DNA from: SKPH01 sp051748565
GTDB lineage: Bacteria; Bacillota; Dethiobacteria; DTU022
Direction of reading: 5' to 3'
DNA: 62,183 nt
Assembly (NCBI GenBank): GCA_051748565.1
Contig: JBNJHN010000004.1
Coordinates: forward strand, 1-62,183
Both the position numbers and the translations under genes were made by a program. Positions within the stretch are counted from its first letter, which is position 1, and the number at the start of each line of letters is the position of its first letter. Below are positions 1-9,480 of this stretch, piece by piece. The notes under the pieces are model-generated. The model saw only the letters and a program-made list of their open reading frames with translations. It did not search any database and was not told where the DNA came from.

Positions 1-1146
1 ACAGCAGTAGGTACTTTCGGCGGCACACTAAAGGATATCAGTGCTGTAGAACTGGGCGCCACTGTAATTAAGGCAGCTTTAGAAAAGGTTGGTGTAAAAC
101 CGGATCAAATTGAGGAAGTTTTGATGGGTTGTGTCCTCCAGGCCGGCCTGGGACAAAACGTAGCCAGGCAGGCGGCATTGAAAGCCGGGCTGCCGGTCGA
201 AGTTCCGGCTACAACGATCAACATGGTATGCGGTTCAGGTTTAAAAAGCATTACTATGGCGGCGACAGCTGTCGCTGCCGGCGAGGCCGATATCATAATC
301 GCCGGCGGTACTGAGAATATGAGTGCTTCGCCTTATGCCCTGCAGGGGGCTCGCTGGGGACTGCGCATGGGTGACAGCAACATAATTGATATTATGATTA
401 AGGATGGCCTATGGTGTGCCTTTGATCATAATCACATGGGTATTACTGCCGAAAATATTGCAGAACGCTTTAATATTTCAAGAGAAATGCAGGATAGATT
501 TGCCCTGAAAAGCCAGGAAAAAGCTAATGCCGCAATAGAAAGCGGCCGTTTCAAAAACGAAATAGTCCCGGTATCAGTGCCTCAGAAGAGGGGAGATCCA
601 ATTCTTTTTGAAGTTGACGAGCATCCACGGGTCACCTCCCTGGAAAAACTGGCTGAACTCCGGCCGGCGTTCAAAAAAGACGGAACTGTAACAGCAGGTA
701 ATGCTTCCGGTATTAACGACAGTGCCGCCGCGGTAATTGTTATGTCCCTGGAGAAAGCTAAGACTCTGGGTTTGGAACCAATTGTTTATATACGCAGTTA
801 TGCTTCGGCAGGAGTTAACCCGGCGATAATGGGCACAGGACCGATTCCCGCCACTAAAAAAACCCTGGCTCGGGCAGGATGGTCGGTGGATGACCTTGAT
901 TTAATTGAGGCAAATGAAGCTTTTGCAGCACAGGCTTTAAGTGTGATCAAGGAACTTTCCCTGAATGAGGATATAGTCAATGTTAACGGAGGGGCGATTG
1001 CCCTTGGCCACCCAATAGGTGCAAGCGGGGCCAGAATCTTTGTGTCCCTGCTTTATGAAATGCAAAAAAAGAACGCAAAACGCGGCCTGGCTACTCTTTG
1101 TATCGGAGGAGGTCAGGGCATAGCCTGTGCAGTTGAACAGGAATAA
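1..1146 (+). CDS. Acetyl-CoA C-acetyltransferase (thiolase), 5' partial
   Basis: Thiolase family enzyme that condenses or cleaves acetoacetyl-CoA and related 3-ketoacyl-CoAs in the cytoplasm. The frame is open from base 1, and its first residues (TAVGTFGGTL) match the usual thiolase N-terminus, so only about a dozen residues are missing upstream. The internal TTG at 121 is not the real start. In the 381 visible residues the nucleophilic Cys lies in VCGSGLKS (visible residue 77), the His in GHPIGASG (337) and the second Cys in CIGGGQG (367). All catalytic residues are therefore intact. The gene lies 21 bases before argF on the same strand. The choice between a biosynthetic (acetoacetyl-CoA) and a beta-oxidation role cannot be made from sequence alone. 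Confidence 0.95.
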   Translation, partial: TAVGTFGGTLKDISAVELGATVIKAALEKVGVKPDQIEEVLMGCVLQAGLGQNVARQAALKAGLPVEVPATTINMVCGSGLKSITMAATAVAAGEADIIIAGGTENMSASPYALQGARWGLRMGDSNIIDIMIKDGLWCAFDHNHMGITAENIAERFNISREMQDRFALKSQEKANAAIESGRFKNEIVPVSVPQKRGDPILFEVDEHPRVTSLEKLAELRPAFKKDGTVTAGNASGINDSAAAVIVMSLEKAKTLGLEPIVYIRSYASAGVNPAIMGTGPIPATKKTLARAGWSVDDLDLIEANEAFAAQALSVIKELSLNEDIVNVNGGAIALGHPIGASGARIFVSLLYEMQKKNAKRGLATLCIGGGQGIACAVEQE

Positions 1147-1167
1147 CTTAAAGGAGGTTTTACTGAA

Positions 1168-2100
1168 ATGGCAGTGGATATGAAGGGTAAGGATTTAATT
1201 TCCATCCACGATTTGAGTCGTGAAGAAGTTGATCAGATTTTGGATACCACTCATATATTGAAGATGAAACAAAAACTTGGTGAAATATACCACCCCCTAA
1301 AAGGGAAAACGCTTGGAATGATTTTTCAAAAGTCATCAACAAGAACAAGAGTATCATTTGAAGTAGGGATCTGGCAGCTTGGCGGCTATGCTCTTTTTTT
1401 GAGCGCTAACGATTTACAGCTAAACCGAGGTGAAACGATTGCCGATACAGCCAGAAACTTAAGCCGTTATCTCGACGGGATAATGATTCGCACTTATTCG
1501 CACCAGGATGTAGTTGATCTGGCAGAATACAGTACAATTCCGATCATAAACGGCCTGACTGATTTATTGCATCCCTGCCAGGTTCTCTCTGATTTGTTTT
1601 CAATAAAAGAAAAAAAACTTAACCTGGAAGGTTTAAAGCTTGCATATATTGGCGATGGCAACAATATGGCTCATTCAATAATGTTTGGTGGAGCAAAGAT
1701 GGGTATGCACGTTGTCATATGTTCTCCTTCGGGCTTCGAACCGGATCCTGAGATCACCAGGCTTTCAAGGCTGGATGCAACCAGGACGGGAGCATCGATA
1801 AACATCCTTGATAATCCTGTCGAAGCTGTCCGAACTGCAGATATCATCTATACAGATGTGTGGGCCAGTATGGGACAGGAAAGTGAACACGAGGAACGCT
1901 TAAAGAGTTTTTCCGAATACCAGGTTAACAGCACGCTAATGGAAAATGCCAAGGAGGATGTATTAGTTATGCACTGCCTGCCTGCACACAGAGGCGAAGA
2001 GATATCTGACGAAGTTATCGATGGACCACGTTCCATTGTTTTCGATCAGGCTGAAAATCGTCTGCATGTGCAGAAAGCGATTATGGCTCTGGTTATGTAA
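1168..2100 (+). CDS. argF: Ornithine carbamoyltransferase
   Basis: Transfers the carbamoyl group between carbamoyl phosphate and ornithine/citrulline. The 310-residue length is normal. The carbamoyl-phosphate loop SSTRTR is at 56-61, HPCQ at 135-138, the ornithine-side DVWASMG around 230-236 and HCLPAHRG at 269-276, so it looks fully active. The start is set by AAAGGAGG about 10 bases before ATG 1168. No other arginine gene and no carbamate kinase is visible nearby. The role could be anabolic (arginine synthesis) or catabolic (citrulline phosphorolysis). The neighbouring oxamate carbamoyltransferase genes show that carbamoyl phosphate chemistry matters in this region, but a link is only inferred. 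The DVWASMG motif favours ornithine over other carbamoyltransferase substrates. Confidence 0.93.
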   Translation: MAVDMKGKDLISIHDLSREEVDQILDTTHILKMKQKLGEIYHPLKGKTLGMIFQKSSTRTRVSFEVGIWQLGGYALFLSANDLQLNRGETIADTARNLSRYLDGIMIRTYSHQDVVDLAEYSTIPIINGLTDLLHPCQVLSDLFSIKEKKLNLEGLKLAYIGDGNNMAHSIMFGGAKMGMHVVICSPSGFEPDPEITRLSRLDATRTGASINILDNPVEAVRTADIIYTDVWASMGQESEHEERLKSFSEYQVNSTLMENAKEDVLVMHCLPAHRGEEISDEVIDGPRSIVFDQAENRLHVQKAIMALVM

Positions 2101-2164
2101 AATTTAATAGAAGGCCACTGACAAACTTTCATCAGCTCAGAAGAAAGCGGGAGATTGTTTTAAA

Positions 2165-5100
2165 ATGGCAAATGAACAAGAAATTAAACCACTGATAAGC
2201 CTTGGTCTGGATATGGGTGTATTTTCGGCCAAGGGTGTCCTTATAAAAGGTGGCAAAGTTAAAAAAGTTCAATTCCCGACAGCAGGAAAGCCTGTTGAGG
2301 CAGCCCGGAAATGCATAGATAAACTGCTGGAGAATGAATCTGAAAGAATAATTAATCTCGGTATAATGGGCCAGAATGCCCGGCTTGTAGCCGAAAGCCT
2401 CGGAATTAACCCTGTTTTGGAAATTGAGGCTTTGCAGGCCGGTCTGGTGCAGCAGGATATTAAAACTGATTATGCTCTTTCCTTGGGTCATGAGAATATG
2501 CATTACCTGGAATTGGATCCTGAAAAGCAGATTACCTATTTTAGCCGCAACGGACAATGTGCTGCCGGAAGTGGATCTTTTTGGTACCAGCAGGCAACAA
2601 GGATGGGTTATAATGATCGGGAGCTTGCTTCAATCGCTGTAGAAGCAGAATCGGCGGTTCCAATATCGGGACGCTGTGCAGTTTTTGCCAAGTCCGACAT
2701 GACCCATGCCATTAATGAAGGAGCTACTCAAAGCGCAGTTTCAGCCGGGATGGCCCAAGCCCTCGTGGAAAATGTCTTTACCAGTGTCTCCCAAAACAGG
2801 ATCAAGGTACCCGGACGTCTGGTTGCAGTCGGAGGAGTAGCCAATAATCAGGCTGTCTTAAAGTACCTTAAGGAATATGCCGGGCGGAAAAAGATAACTG
2901 TTCAGGTTCCTGATAACCACGAATTTATTAACGCCATCGGAGCCGCTGTAAAAGGTACCCCTGTTGAATCTGAAAATATTCTTAACGATAAACTTGTTAC
3001 TCCGGCTTATCATCCCGAATATCCGCTGCCGTCACTTGATCCAAATCAGGTTTATTATATGAACAAAAAAATCGAACTCGGTGAATATGATCTTACACAA
3101 ATCTACCTGGGAGTAGATTGCGGTTCTGTATCTACCAAGTGTGTTTTAACAGACCGTTCCGGTCGGCAAATTGGCGGTGTTTACCTGCCGACAACCGGCC
3201 GCCCTGCCCTTCAGGTTCTCGAATTAATGAAGCAGGTAGAAAATCGCTTTGGGGAATTAATCGGTAATGCTCCGATTATTGCCTGCACAACCGGTTCAGG
3301 ACGTTTTCTATCCCAGAAGATCCTAAATGCAGATTATGCCGTTGATGAAATAACCTGCCAGGCTGAGGGTATCAAACACCTATTCCAGGATGAAGAGACT
3401 TTGTCTATTATTGAGATCGGTGGGGAAGATTCCAAGTTTATTCAGCTCCAAAACGGTATTCTTTTCGATTATAATATGAACCCGGTATGCGCTGCCGGGA
3501 CCGGTACTTTTTTGGAAAACCTGGCTGAGCTGCTTGGAATTAAGATCAAAGAAGAATTTTCTGAGATAGCATTTTCAGCCCAATATGCAGTCGATCTTGG
3601 CGATATATGCACATTGATTTCACAATCAATTCTTGCCTCAGCATCTGCCCGGGGATTACCACTTGAGGAACAGCTGGCCAGCCTCGCTTATTCTTCAGCC
3701 CAAAATTATTTAAGCAAAACAGTGGACAAAAGACCGCTTAACGGGAAGGTTATATTTGCCGGTGCAACCGCAAAAAACCATGCTCTGGCCTCCGCCCTGG
3801 CCGCTATATGCGAGAAGACTGTTTATGTGCCGCCTGAACCTGAATTAACAGGCGCCCTGGGCAGTGCTTTGATGGCCAGACAGTTTCATCAACTGGGGCG
3901 GGAAGGCGACTTTATTTTCAGAAGCCTTACCCATGTCCGCGATTTCACGAACAGTAAAAAAACGTGCCGGGCGGAATGTAAACACGAACATAACTGCATG
4001 TTAAACATAATCAGCTTTGCTGATGGGAAAAAATTTATTTATGGCGATCGCTGCGGGCGGTACTCAAACGTCGAAAAAAAGGAGGATCCTTATAAACTTC
4101 CTGATTACAGCGCCGTTCGAGCTGAATTAATGGAGCAGTCCGCAAACAAAGAAGTGGGCGACGGTCCCAGCGTTGGGATTGCGCGCAGTGGGCTCTACTT
4201 TGAATATTTTCCGCTCTGGTCGACTTTTTTTCATGAACTTGGGTGCAGAATTGTAGTTTCTGATCCGACAACTTCTGATACTCTGCAAAAAGGCAAAGTG
4301 ATGCTTGATTCCGAAATGTGTTATCCAATGAAGATAATTATTGGCCATTACCAGGAATTGAAAGAGCTTGATCCTGATTATATCTTTTTGCCTGAAGTTA
4401 TTGATATGGAAGTTCTGCCCTGGGCCGAAGAGTGGCCGCGCTCATTTGTCTGTCCACTTCTCCAGACTTTATGGGGTACTGTGGCAAACTCGATTGAGCT
4501 TGATTCTGAAAAAACACTTTATGCCAGACTTAACTACCGTTCCGGAGAAGCCGCTGTAAAAGAGCAGCTCAGGAAAGTAGCAAAAAAAGTCCTCGGGAGC
4601 AGTTTCAAGGAAAGATTGCTGGAAAGATCTCTACAGTCAGCATATCGAGCCCAGGAAAATTTCAGAAATAAAATGATCTCTGCAGCACAATCAATGTTTG
4701 AAGATCTTAAAAAGCATCCCGAACTGGCTGTGGTTGTTTTTCTAAGCCGCGGTTATACTCTATACGATGAATTTATGTCCAAAAAATCGATGCTTTATGC
4801 AAGGCAAAGCGGATTGATGGCTGTCCCACATGAGTATTTCATTTATTACCTGCAGGCCTGGTTCAAAGGAGAGATTGAGTCTCCATACCTGGATCCTTAT
4901 AAAACTGAATTCAAAGCGTACCTGCAGAAACAAGTCGCGGGACTGGAGAATATCTACCCCGCCCAGCTGCAGAGGATGCTTTCAGCTGTAATTCTGCTTA
5001 ACTTCCTGAACGACAAGACCAATGAAACAGGCTTGCCCCCGATGAACTTGATTTTTCTGGATCCCTTTAAATGTGGGCCAAATGCTATGATGCGCCATTA

Positions 5101-6508
5101 TTTAAGCGGAATGACCAGTTATCTGCGTCTAACGCTTGATGAACACACTGCCGCGGCAGGAATGATTACAAGGTTGGAAGCTTTCAGAAATACCTGCCTG
5201 TCAAACAGAGGGTATCGCAAGCCTGTTGAAAATTTTTCTAAGACACGCTCAATCAAGCAAAATAACTGGAATAAAATTCTTATTCCCAATGCGACAGACC
5301 ATGCCGATATTATTGCATCCGTTTTCAAACGTTTTGGGGTTGAAGCCGAAGTGCTTCCACGTGGTAACAGCGGTGATCTATCCCTGGCCCAGCGTTTTGT
5401 AAACGGAGAAGAGTGTCTTCCTTTTATACAAAACCTGCAGGATATTTTAAGCTATCTGCAGTCGAACGGCAATCCCGGCGACACCGGTACAGTTTTTTTC
5501 CAGGGCTGGGCCTGTGGTCCTTGCCGCTACGGTCTTTATGCTCCGATCCAGGCTCTCACCGTTGATCGGGCCGGATACGGCCAGGCTAGAATCTGTTCGA
5601 TTAAATATAGCGATATCAGCAAACGCTTCGGCTTCGGTTTTGTGATTGGACTTTTCAATGCTTTGGTGGCAATGGATATTCTTTATAAACTGCTTTACCG
5701 GGTCCGACCTTACGAACTGGAACCTGGAAGCGCAGAATCAATTTACAGTAAATACCGGCAGAAACTTTCAGCGTTGATAGAAACCTATGATTTTAAAATA
5801 TTTGACCTCTTAAACAGCAGCTACAGGAAACCATTTGAACAAATGGTAGAAGAAGCTTCAGCTGAATTTGCCCTTATCGCAATGTCTGACATCCGGAAAC
5901 CCCGTATTTTACTTAATGGAGAATTTTATGTGCGTATTGACGACCGCACCAACCAATCGGTTATCGAAAAAATTGAAAAAGCGGGCGGGGAGGTGAACCT
6001 TGCTCCGGCAACAGAGTTACTCCCCTATACGCTTTATATCGATTACCTTGAAGCAAAAGAGGCCTTTAAACTTCACCATCGACTATCCGACTATTTGAAA
6101 CAGGTTATGTACGCATTTACCCTGAAGCTGGCTCACCGCGATGAAGTCGCCCTTGAAAAAGCAGCCGGGAAGCTTCTGGAAGGTTTGGAAGAACCGCCAC
6201 CCGAGGAGATTATGGAAAGAGCATCAAGGTATGTTTCAAAACATTACGGCGGTGAACCGCCGATGACAATTGGACGGGCTGCTGCTTTAGCCGGACGGAA
6301 CAATGTAGACGGTGCCGTTTTCGTTGCGCCTTTCACCTGTATGCCCGGATCGGTTGTAGAAGCACAGCAAAGGCCGCTTCAGGAGGAACTCGGCATTCCG
6401 ATTGTTACTGTGTACTATGATGGCAAAGACAATTCCAGCCGTGATGAGCTGGTTGAAGGTCTCGTCTTCCAGGCAAAACAAAAATTAAAAGCAAAATTAC
6501 AGCAATAG
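2165..6508 (+). CDS. Giant acyl-CoA dehydratase activase-like protein (two BadF ATPase domains, DUF2229, HgdB-like C-terminus)
   Basis: A 1447-residue fusion. Residues about 10-265 and 315-575 are two consecutive ASKHA-fold BadF/BadG/HgdC-type ATPase domains. Each keeps the two cysteines that in HgdC-like dimers hold a bridging 4Fe-4S cluster: Cys132 (CAAGSG) and Cys171 (CAVFAK) in the first, Cys442 (CAAGTG) and Cys482 (CTLIS) in the second. Residues about 660-1000 look like DUF2229. The C-terminal third resembles the dehydratase/CoA-reductase (HgdB-like) subunits, with cysteines in GWACGPCRYG and FTCMPGS. Small relatives use ATP to inject low-potential electrons into 2-hydroxyacyl-CoA dehydratases. 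The large fusions have no firmly established substrate that I know of. The start is ATG 2165 with a modest GGGAG site. Family assignment is secure and function is not. Confidence 0.88.
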   Translation: MANEQEIKPLISLGLDMGVFSAKGVLIKGGKVKKVQFPTAGKPVEAARKCIDKLLENESERIINLGIMGQNARLVAESLGINPVLEIEALQAGLVQQDIKTDYALSLGHENMHYLELDPEKQITYFSRNGQCAAGSGSFWYQQATRMGYNDRELASIAVEAESAVPISGRCAVFAKSDMTHAINEGATQSAVSAGMAQALVENVFTSVSQNRIKVPGRLVAVGGVANNQAVLKYLKEYAGRKKITVQVPDNHEFINAIGAAVKGTPVESENILNDKLVTPAYHPEYPLPSLDPNQVYYMNKKIELGEYDLTQIYLGVDCGSVSTKCVLTDRSGRQIGGVYLPTTGRPALQVLELMKQVENRFGELIGNAPIIACTTGSGRFLSQKILNADYAVDEITCQAEGIKHLFQDEETLSIIEIGGEDSKFIQLQNGILFDYNMNPVCAAGTGTFLENLAELLGIKIKEEFSEIAFSAQYAVDLGDICTLISQSILASASARGLPLEEQLASLAYSSAQNYLSKTVDKRPLNGKVIFAGATAKNHALASALAAICEKTVYVPPEPELTGALGSALMARQFHQLGREGDFIFRSLTHVRDFTNSKKTCRAECKHEHNCMLNIISFADGKKFIYGDRCGRYSNVEKKEDPYKLPDYSAVRAELMEQSANKEVGDGPSVGIARSGLYFEYFPLWSTFFHELGCRIVVSDPTTSDTLQKGKVMLDSEMCYPMKIIIGHYQELKELDPDYIFLPEVIDMEVLPWAEEWPRSFVCPLLQTLWGTVANSIELDSEKTLYARLNYRSGEAAVKEQLRKVAKKVLGSSFKERLLERSLQSAYRAQENFRNKMISAAQSMFEDLKKHPELAVVVFLSRGYTLYDEFMSKKSMLYARQSGLMAVPHEYFIYYLQAWFKGEIESPYLDPYKTEFKAYLQKQVAGLENIYPAQLQRMLSAVILLNFLNDKTNETGLPPMNLIFLDPFKCGPNAMMRHYLSGMTSYLRLTLDEHTAAAGMITRLEAFRNTCLSNRGYRKPVENFSKTRSIKQNNWNKILIPNATDHADIIASVFKRFGVEAEVLPRGNSGDLSLAQRFVNGEECLPFIQNLQDILSYLQSNGNPGDTGTVFFQGWACGPCRYGLYAPIQALTVDRAGYGQARICSIKYSDISKRFGFGFVIGLFNALVAMDILYKLLYRVRPYELEPGSAESIYSKYRQKLSALIETYDFKIFDLLNSSYRKPFEQMVEEASAEFALIAMSDIRKPRILLNGEFYVRIDDRTNQSVIEKIEKAGGEVNLAPATELLPYTLYIDYLEAKEAFKLHHRLSDYLKQVMYAFTLKLAHRDEVALEKAAGKLLEGLEEPPPEEIMERASRYVSKHYGGEPPMTIGRAAALAGRNNVDGAVFVAPFTCMPGSVVEAQQRPLQEELGIPIVTVYYDGKDNSSRDELVEGLVFQAKQKLKAKLQQ

Positions 6509-6517
6509 CCGGTTTAT

Positions 6518-6868
6518 TTAATGCCGGCCAGAATAGGCAATTTTTACAACATCTGCGGCTTTTACAGTCCCGGGGCGGCTTTTACCGGTATTGATGAAGA
6601 TCAGGCCCGTTGTGGGATCAATGCGCAGTGGAACGCCTTTGCAGGTGTGGTATCCACTCTCATTCAAAACCGTAATGATCAATTGCTGCTGTTCTGCCAG
6701 GGCCTGTTCGAGTTCATACTGCAGCTGCTCCTGCTGCTGATCATCCAGATCGGGGCGACGGTGGTTTTCTGCCCACTTTTTTCTGAGGGCATAGTCGTTA
6801 AGCCCCGAACAGTGTTCAGGCAGCATCATCCTGCTGCAAAGAAATTGCTGGTTGATTTTTTTGCTCAA
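6518..6868 (-). CDS. YolD-like family protein
   Basis: A 116-residue protein with the YolD-like pattern: an N-terminal MMLPEH segment, a central RPDLDDQQQEQLQYEL helix and a beta-rich C-terminus. YolD-like proteins usually sit directly beside Y-family UvrX/YqjW polymerases in Firmicutes, and the same holds here. Its ATG overlaps the polymerase stop by four bases (ATGA), which implies translational coupling in one SOS-controlled transcript. The biochemical role of YolD proteins is not settled. Assignment rests on sequence pattern plus the highly typical neighbour. Confidence 0.8.
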   Translation of the reverse strand: MSKKINQQFLCSRMMLPEHCSGLNDYALRKKWAENHRRPDLDDQQQEQLQYELEQALAEQQQLIITVLNESGYHTCKGVPLRIDPTTGLIFINTGKSRPGTVKAADVVKIAYSGRH

Positions 6869-8097
6869 GAATCATGCCCTCCGATCTTTCCGGCACGTTG
6901 AAACAGCTGTGCTCCCGGCGTTAGCGAGGCAGCCCGGAAAAGGCTGGTTTTGCCGAAACGTTCCCGGACCATTTCGACTGCTGTTGCTAAAGATTCCTCC
7001 CGTTCATAACAGGCATTGAAAGATAACCGAAGCTGGCGGTAAACAGTCAGCCCGGTCAGGCTTACACCAACTGCCCGGATCGGTTTTCTATCCCAGTGTT
7101 TTCGGAACAGCTGAAGCAGAGTAGGGTAGATACCCGGTGCTGCTGCGCTTGGTTCCGGCAGTTTCTTTTGGCGGGAAAAGCCGGTTGGACAGTCAAAATC
7201 GGCCCCTTTACAGTAAAGGTGGACCGTAGATCCCAGTTTCCCCTGCCTGCGTGCCCGAGAACAAACTTCTTCGGTCATTTCCAGCAAAACCAGCTCAAGC
7301 TCGTGCTGTTTGCGGTAATCTCTGGGCAGGGTAGCCATATGGCCAACTCCTTTTTGCTCACTGACGGCAGCGGGATCAACAGAGGAGTTATCGATCCCGT
7401 GGGCGTTCAGCCAGAGAACTTCCCCGTTAACACCCCAGCGGCGCTGCAGCATTTCCCGGGGCAGCCCGGCCAGGTGACCGATGGTACGCACCCCGATACG
7501 GTGAAAATTACGCTCCATACGATGCCCGACCCCGAAAAGCGATTTTATTGGCAAATCCCAGGTGTGGAAGGCATAGTTATCGCTGTTTAACTCAAAAAAT
7601 GCGTTTCGGCTTTTTTTGGCAAAACAGTCACAGGCCATTTTCGCCTGGAGCAAATTTTCACCCATCCCGACCCGGCAGCGGATTCCGGTTTCTTCCCAGA
7701 CCCGGCTGATTAAAGTTGCCGCGGTTTCCTTCGGTGTACCAAATATTTTTTCCAGCCCGGTCAGGTCAAGAAATTGTTCATCGATTGAGTAAGGGAAAAC
7801 ACGGTCGGTGAACTGTTCAAATATCCGGGTTATGCGCATCGAGCAATCGATGTACGATTGCATCCGGGGATGGACAAAAACCACCCACGGACACATCCGT
7901 TTTGCTTCCCAGGCCGGCTGGCCGGTTTTGATGCCGAAGGCTTTCGCTTCGCGGCTGGCAGCAAGGATAATGCCGTGCCGCAGGGCCGGATCTCCGCAAA
8001 CAACGACCGGTTTGCCGCGCAGAGAGGGGTTGCGGGCTGTTTCAACACTGGCATAAAATGATTCCATATCTGCCAGGAAAATCACTTTCCTATCCAT
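6865..8097 (-). CDS. Y-family translesion DNA polymerase (UvrX/YqjW/DinB type)
   Basis: An error-prone DNA polymerase that copies past damaged template. Of the metal-binding acidic residues, Asp10 lies in ADMESFYASVE, and Asp106 and Glu107 lie in the hallmark YSIDE motif (104-107). The 410-residue length fits a catalytic core with a little-finger domain and a short tail, without the long C-terminus of UmuC-like proteins. The absence of a clear beta-clamp motif at the very end was not resolved. Upstream on this strand are a perfect TATAAT -10 and a LexA-type box, so transcription should rise during the SOS response. The following yolD-like gene overlaps by four bases. The UvrX/YqjW grouping is inferred from the YolD partner. 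Confidence 0.93.
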   Translation of the reverse strand: MDRKVIFLADMESFYASVETARNPSLRGKPVVVCGDPALRHGIILAASREAKAFGIKTGQPAWEAKRMCPWVVFVHPRMQSYIDCSMRITRIFEQFTDRVFPYSIDEQFLDLTGLEKIFGTPKETAATLISRVWEETGIRCRVGMGENLLQAKMACDCFAKKSRNAFFELNSDNYAFHTWDLPIKSLFGVGHRMERNFHRIGVRTIGHLAGLPREMLQRRWGVNGEVLWLNAHGIDNSSVDPAAVSEQKGVGHMATLPRDYRKQHELELVLLEMTEEVCSRARRQGKLGSTVHLYCKGADFDCPTGFSRQKKLPEPSAAAPGIYPTLLQLFRKHWDRKPIRAVGVSLTGLTVYRQLRLSFNACYEREESLATAVEMVRERFGKTSLFRAASLTPGAQLFQRAGKIGGHDS

Positions 8098-8119
8098 AAA
8101 ATGACGACCACCTGTTATG

Positions 8120-8146
8120 CGAACTTATGTTTGCATGCTTATTATA
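8120..8146 (-). promoter_or_regulatory. SOS promoter: LexA (DinR) box plus -10 element
   Basis: Bases 8120-8133 read CGAACTTATGTTTG, which fits the Firmicute LexA box CGAAC-N4-GTTYG. On the minus strand a perfect TATAAT lies at 8146-8141, so bound LexA would cover the transcription start of the polymerase gene. No convincing -35 was found. The box sits 23 bases from the polymerase start codon. Confidence 0.8.
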
Positions 8147-8240
8147 CACCGTCGAAAAGGAAAATAAAAGGGGGTAATACAGAAGGATTTGTAAACTGTT
8201 CTGTAGAATGATTCCGAGCAGATAAAGGAGGAATAAGCAA

Positions 8241-9428
8241 ATGCAGAAACCGCTGTCAGGAATAAAGGTCATCGATTTGGGCCGGTTTATTGCAGGCCCC
8301 TACTGTACAATGAAACTGGGTGATATGGGAGCAGAGGTAATAAAGGTTGAAACTCCCGGCAGGGGAGACGATTCGAGGGCGCTGGGCCCTCCGTTTTTGG
8401 AAGGAGAAGCAGCCTACTACCTTTCTTTTAATCGGAACAAAAAAAGTATAACCCTTAACCTCCGGGAAGAAAAAGGTAAAGAAATATTACGTCGCCTGAT
8501 TGGCGAGGCCGATGTCTTAGTGGAAAATTTTCGTATCGGTGTAACCGAACAGATGGGTTTAACCTATGAAGATGTAAAGAAAATCAAAGAAGATATAATA
8601 TACTGTTCTATTACCGGTTACGGCCACAACAGCCCTTACCGGGAAAAACCAAGTTTTGACGTGATGATTCAGGGTGAAGCCGGATTAATGAGCGTTACCG
8701 GTTTTCCCGACGGACCTCCACAGCGGGTGGGAGTAGCCATCGCCGACATCCTGGGTGGCTTCCACGCTGTTGAAGGGATTTTGTTAGCCCTCCTGGTGCG
8801 CCATAAAACCGGAAGTGGGCAGTTTGTAGATGTTTCACTGATGGATTCGATTATCGCCATTCTAACCTACCAGGCCGGCAACTTTCTTGCAACCGGTGAT
8901 ATCCCGCAGCGTGTCGGCAACCGCCACCCGATGATTACCCCGTACGAAAGCTTTGAGACAAGCGATGGCTATGTAATATTTGCTGTCGGCAACCAGAGAC
9001 TCTGGGAAAACTTTATTCAGGTACTGGGCAGAGAAGATTTAAATGAAGATTCCCGCTTTGCCGATATGAAAGCCCGCAACCAGCATCCAGGGGAATTAAA
9101 AGAAATCCTGGAGCAGATAACCAGGGAGAAAAAAACTGACGAATGGGTGCAAATCATGGAGAATGCCGGGGTATCCTGCGGGCGTATCCGCACTATAGAC
9201 CAGGTTTTAACCGACCCGCATGTTGATGCCCGTGAAATGGTGATCGATATAGAACACCCGAAAGCCGGTATGATTAAGCTTACCGGTGTACCGGTCAAAC
9301 TATCGATGACACCCGGTGAAGTAACGGCAGCGCCGCCGACACTTGGTCAGCATACAGATCAGGTTTTGGAAGAGATTGGTTATTCCGGCAGCGATATAAG
9401 AGGTTTTCGCGAAAAGGGTGTCATATAG
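8241..9428 (+). CDS. CaiB/BaiF (class III) CoA-transferase
   Basis: A family III CoA-transferase that moves CoA between carboxylic acids through an enzyme aspartyl-CoA intermediate. It has 395 residues, the usual length. The N-terminus IDLGRFIAGPYCT and the segment GAEVIKVE are typical. The candidate catalytic Asp is residue 140 in SFDVMIQGEAGLM, and the glycine-rich loop and C-terminal PPTLGQHTDQVL motif are present. A strong AAAGGAGG precedes the ATG. It precedes allH and the purine block on the same strand, 52 bases upstream. Formyl-CoA:oxalate transferase (Frc) belongs to this family, which would be interesting beside oxamate genes. Carnitine-, succinate- and aromatic-acid-specific members look alike, so substrate remains open. 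Confidence 0.9.
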   Translation: MQKPLSGIKVIDLGRFIAGPYCTMKLGDMGAEVIKVETPGRGDDSRALGPPFLEGEAAYYLSFNRNKKSITLNLREEKGKEILRRLIGEADVLVENFRIGVTEQMGLTYEDVKKIKEDIIYCSITGYGHNSPYREKPSFDVMIQGEAGLMSVTGFPDGPPQRVGVAIADILGGFHAVEGILLALLVRHKTGSGQFVDVSLMDSIIAILTYQAGNFLATGDIPQRVGNRHPMITPYESFETSDGYVIFAVGNQRLWENFIQVLGREDLNEDSRFADMKARNQHPGELKEILEQITREKKTDEWVQIMENAGVSCGRIRTIDQVLTDPHVDAREMVIDIEHPKAGMIKLTGVPVKLSMTPGEVTAAPPTLGQHTDQVLEEIGYSGSDIRGFREKGVI

Positions 9429-9480
9429 GGCATAAGATGCCTTTTGCTGTCTGAGTGTGCGTTAGGCTGAAGCCACTGAA

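Noticed and set aside
105..296. Reading frames opposite and inside the thiolase, including a TTG start at 121
   Set aside because: The thiolase frame is open to base 1 and the first codons match the family N-terminus, so the gene is truncated by the window edge.
6508..6528. Terminator between the activase and the convergent yolD-like gene
   Set aside because: Only a 5-bp GCCGG/CCGGC stem with an 11-base loop and no T-run, too weak to call.
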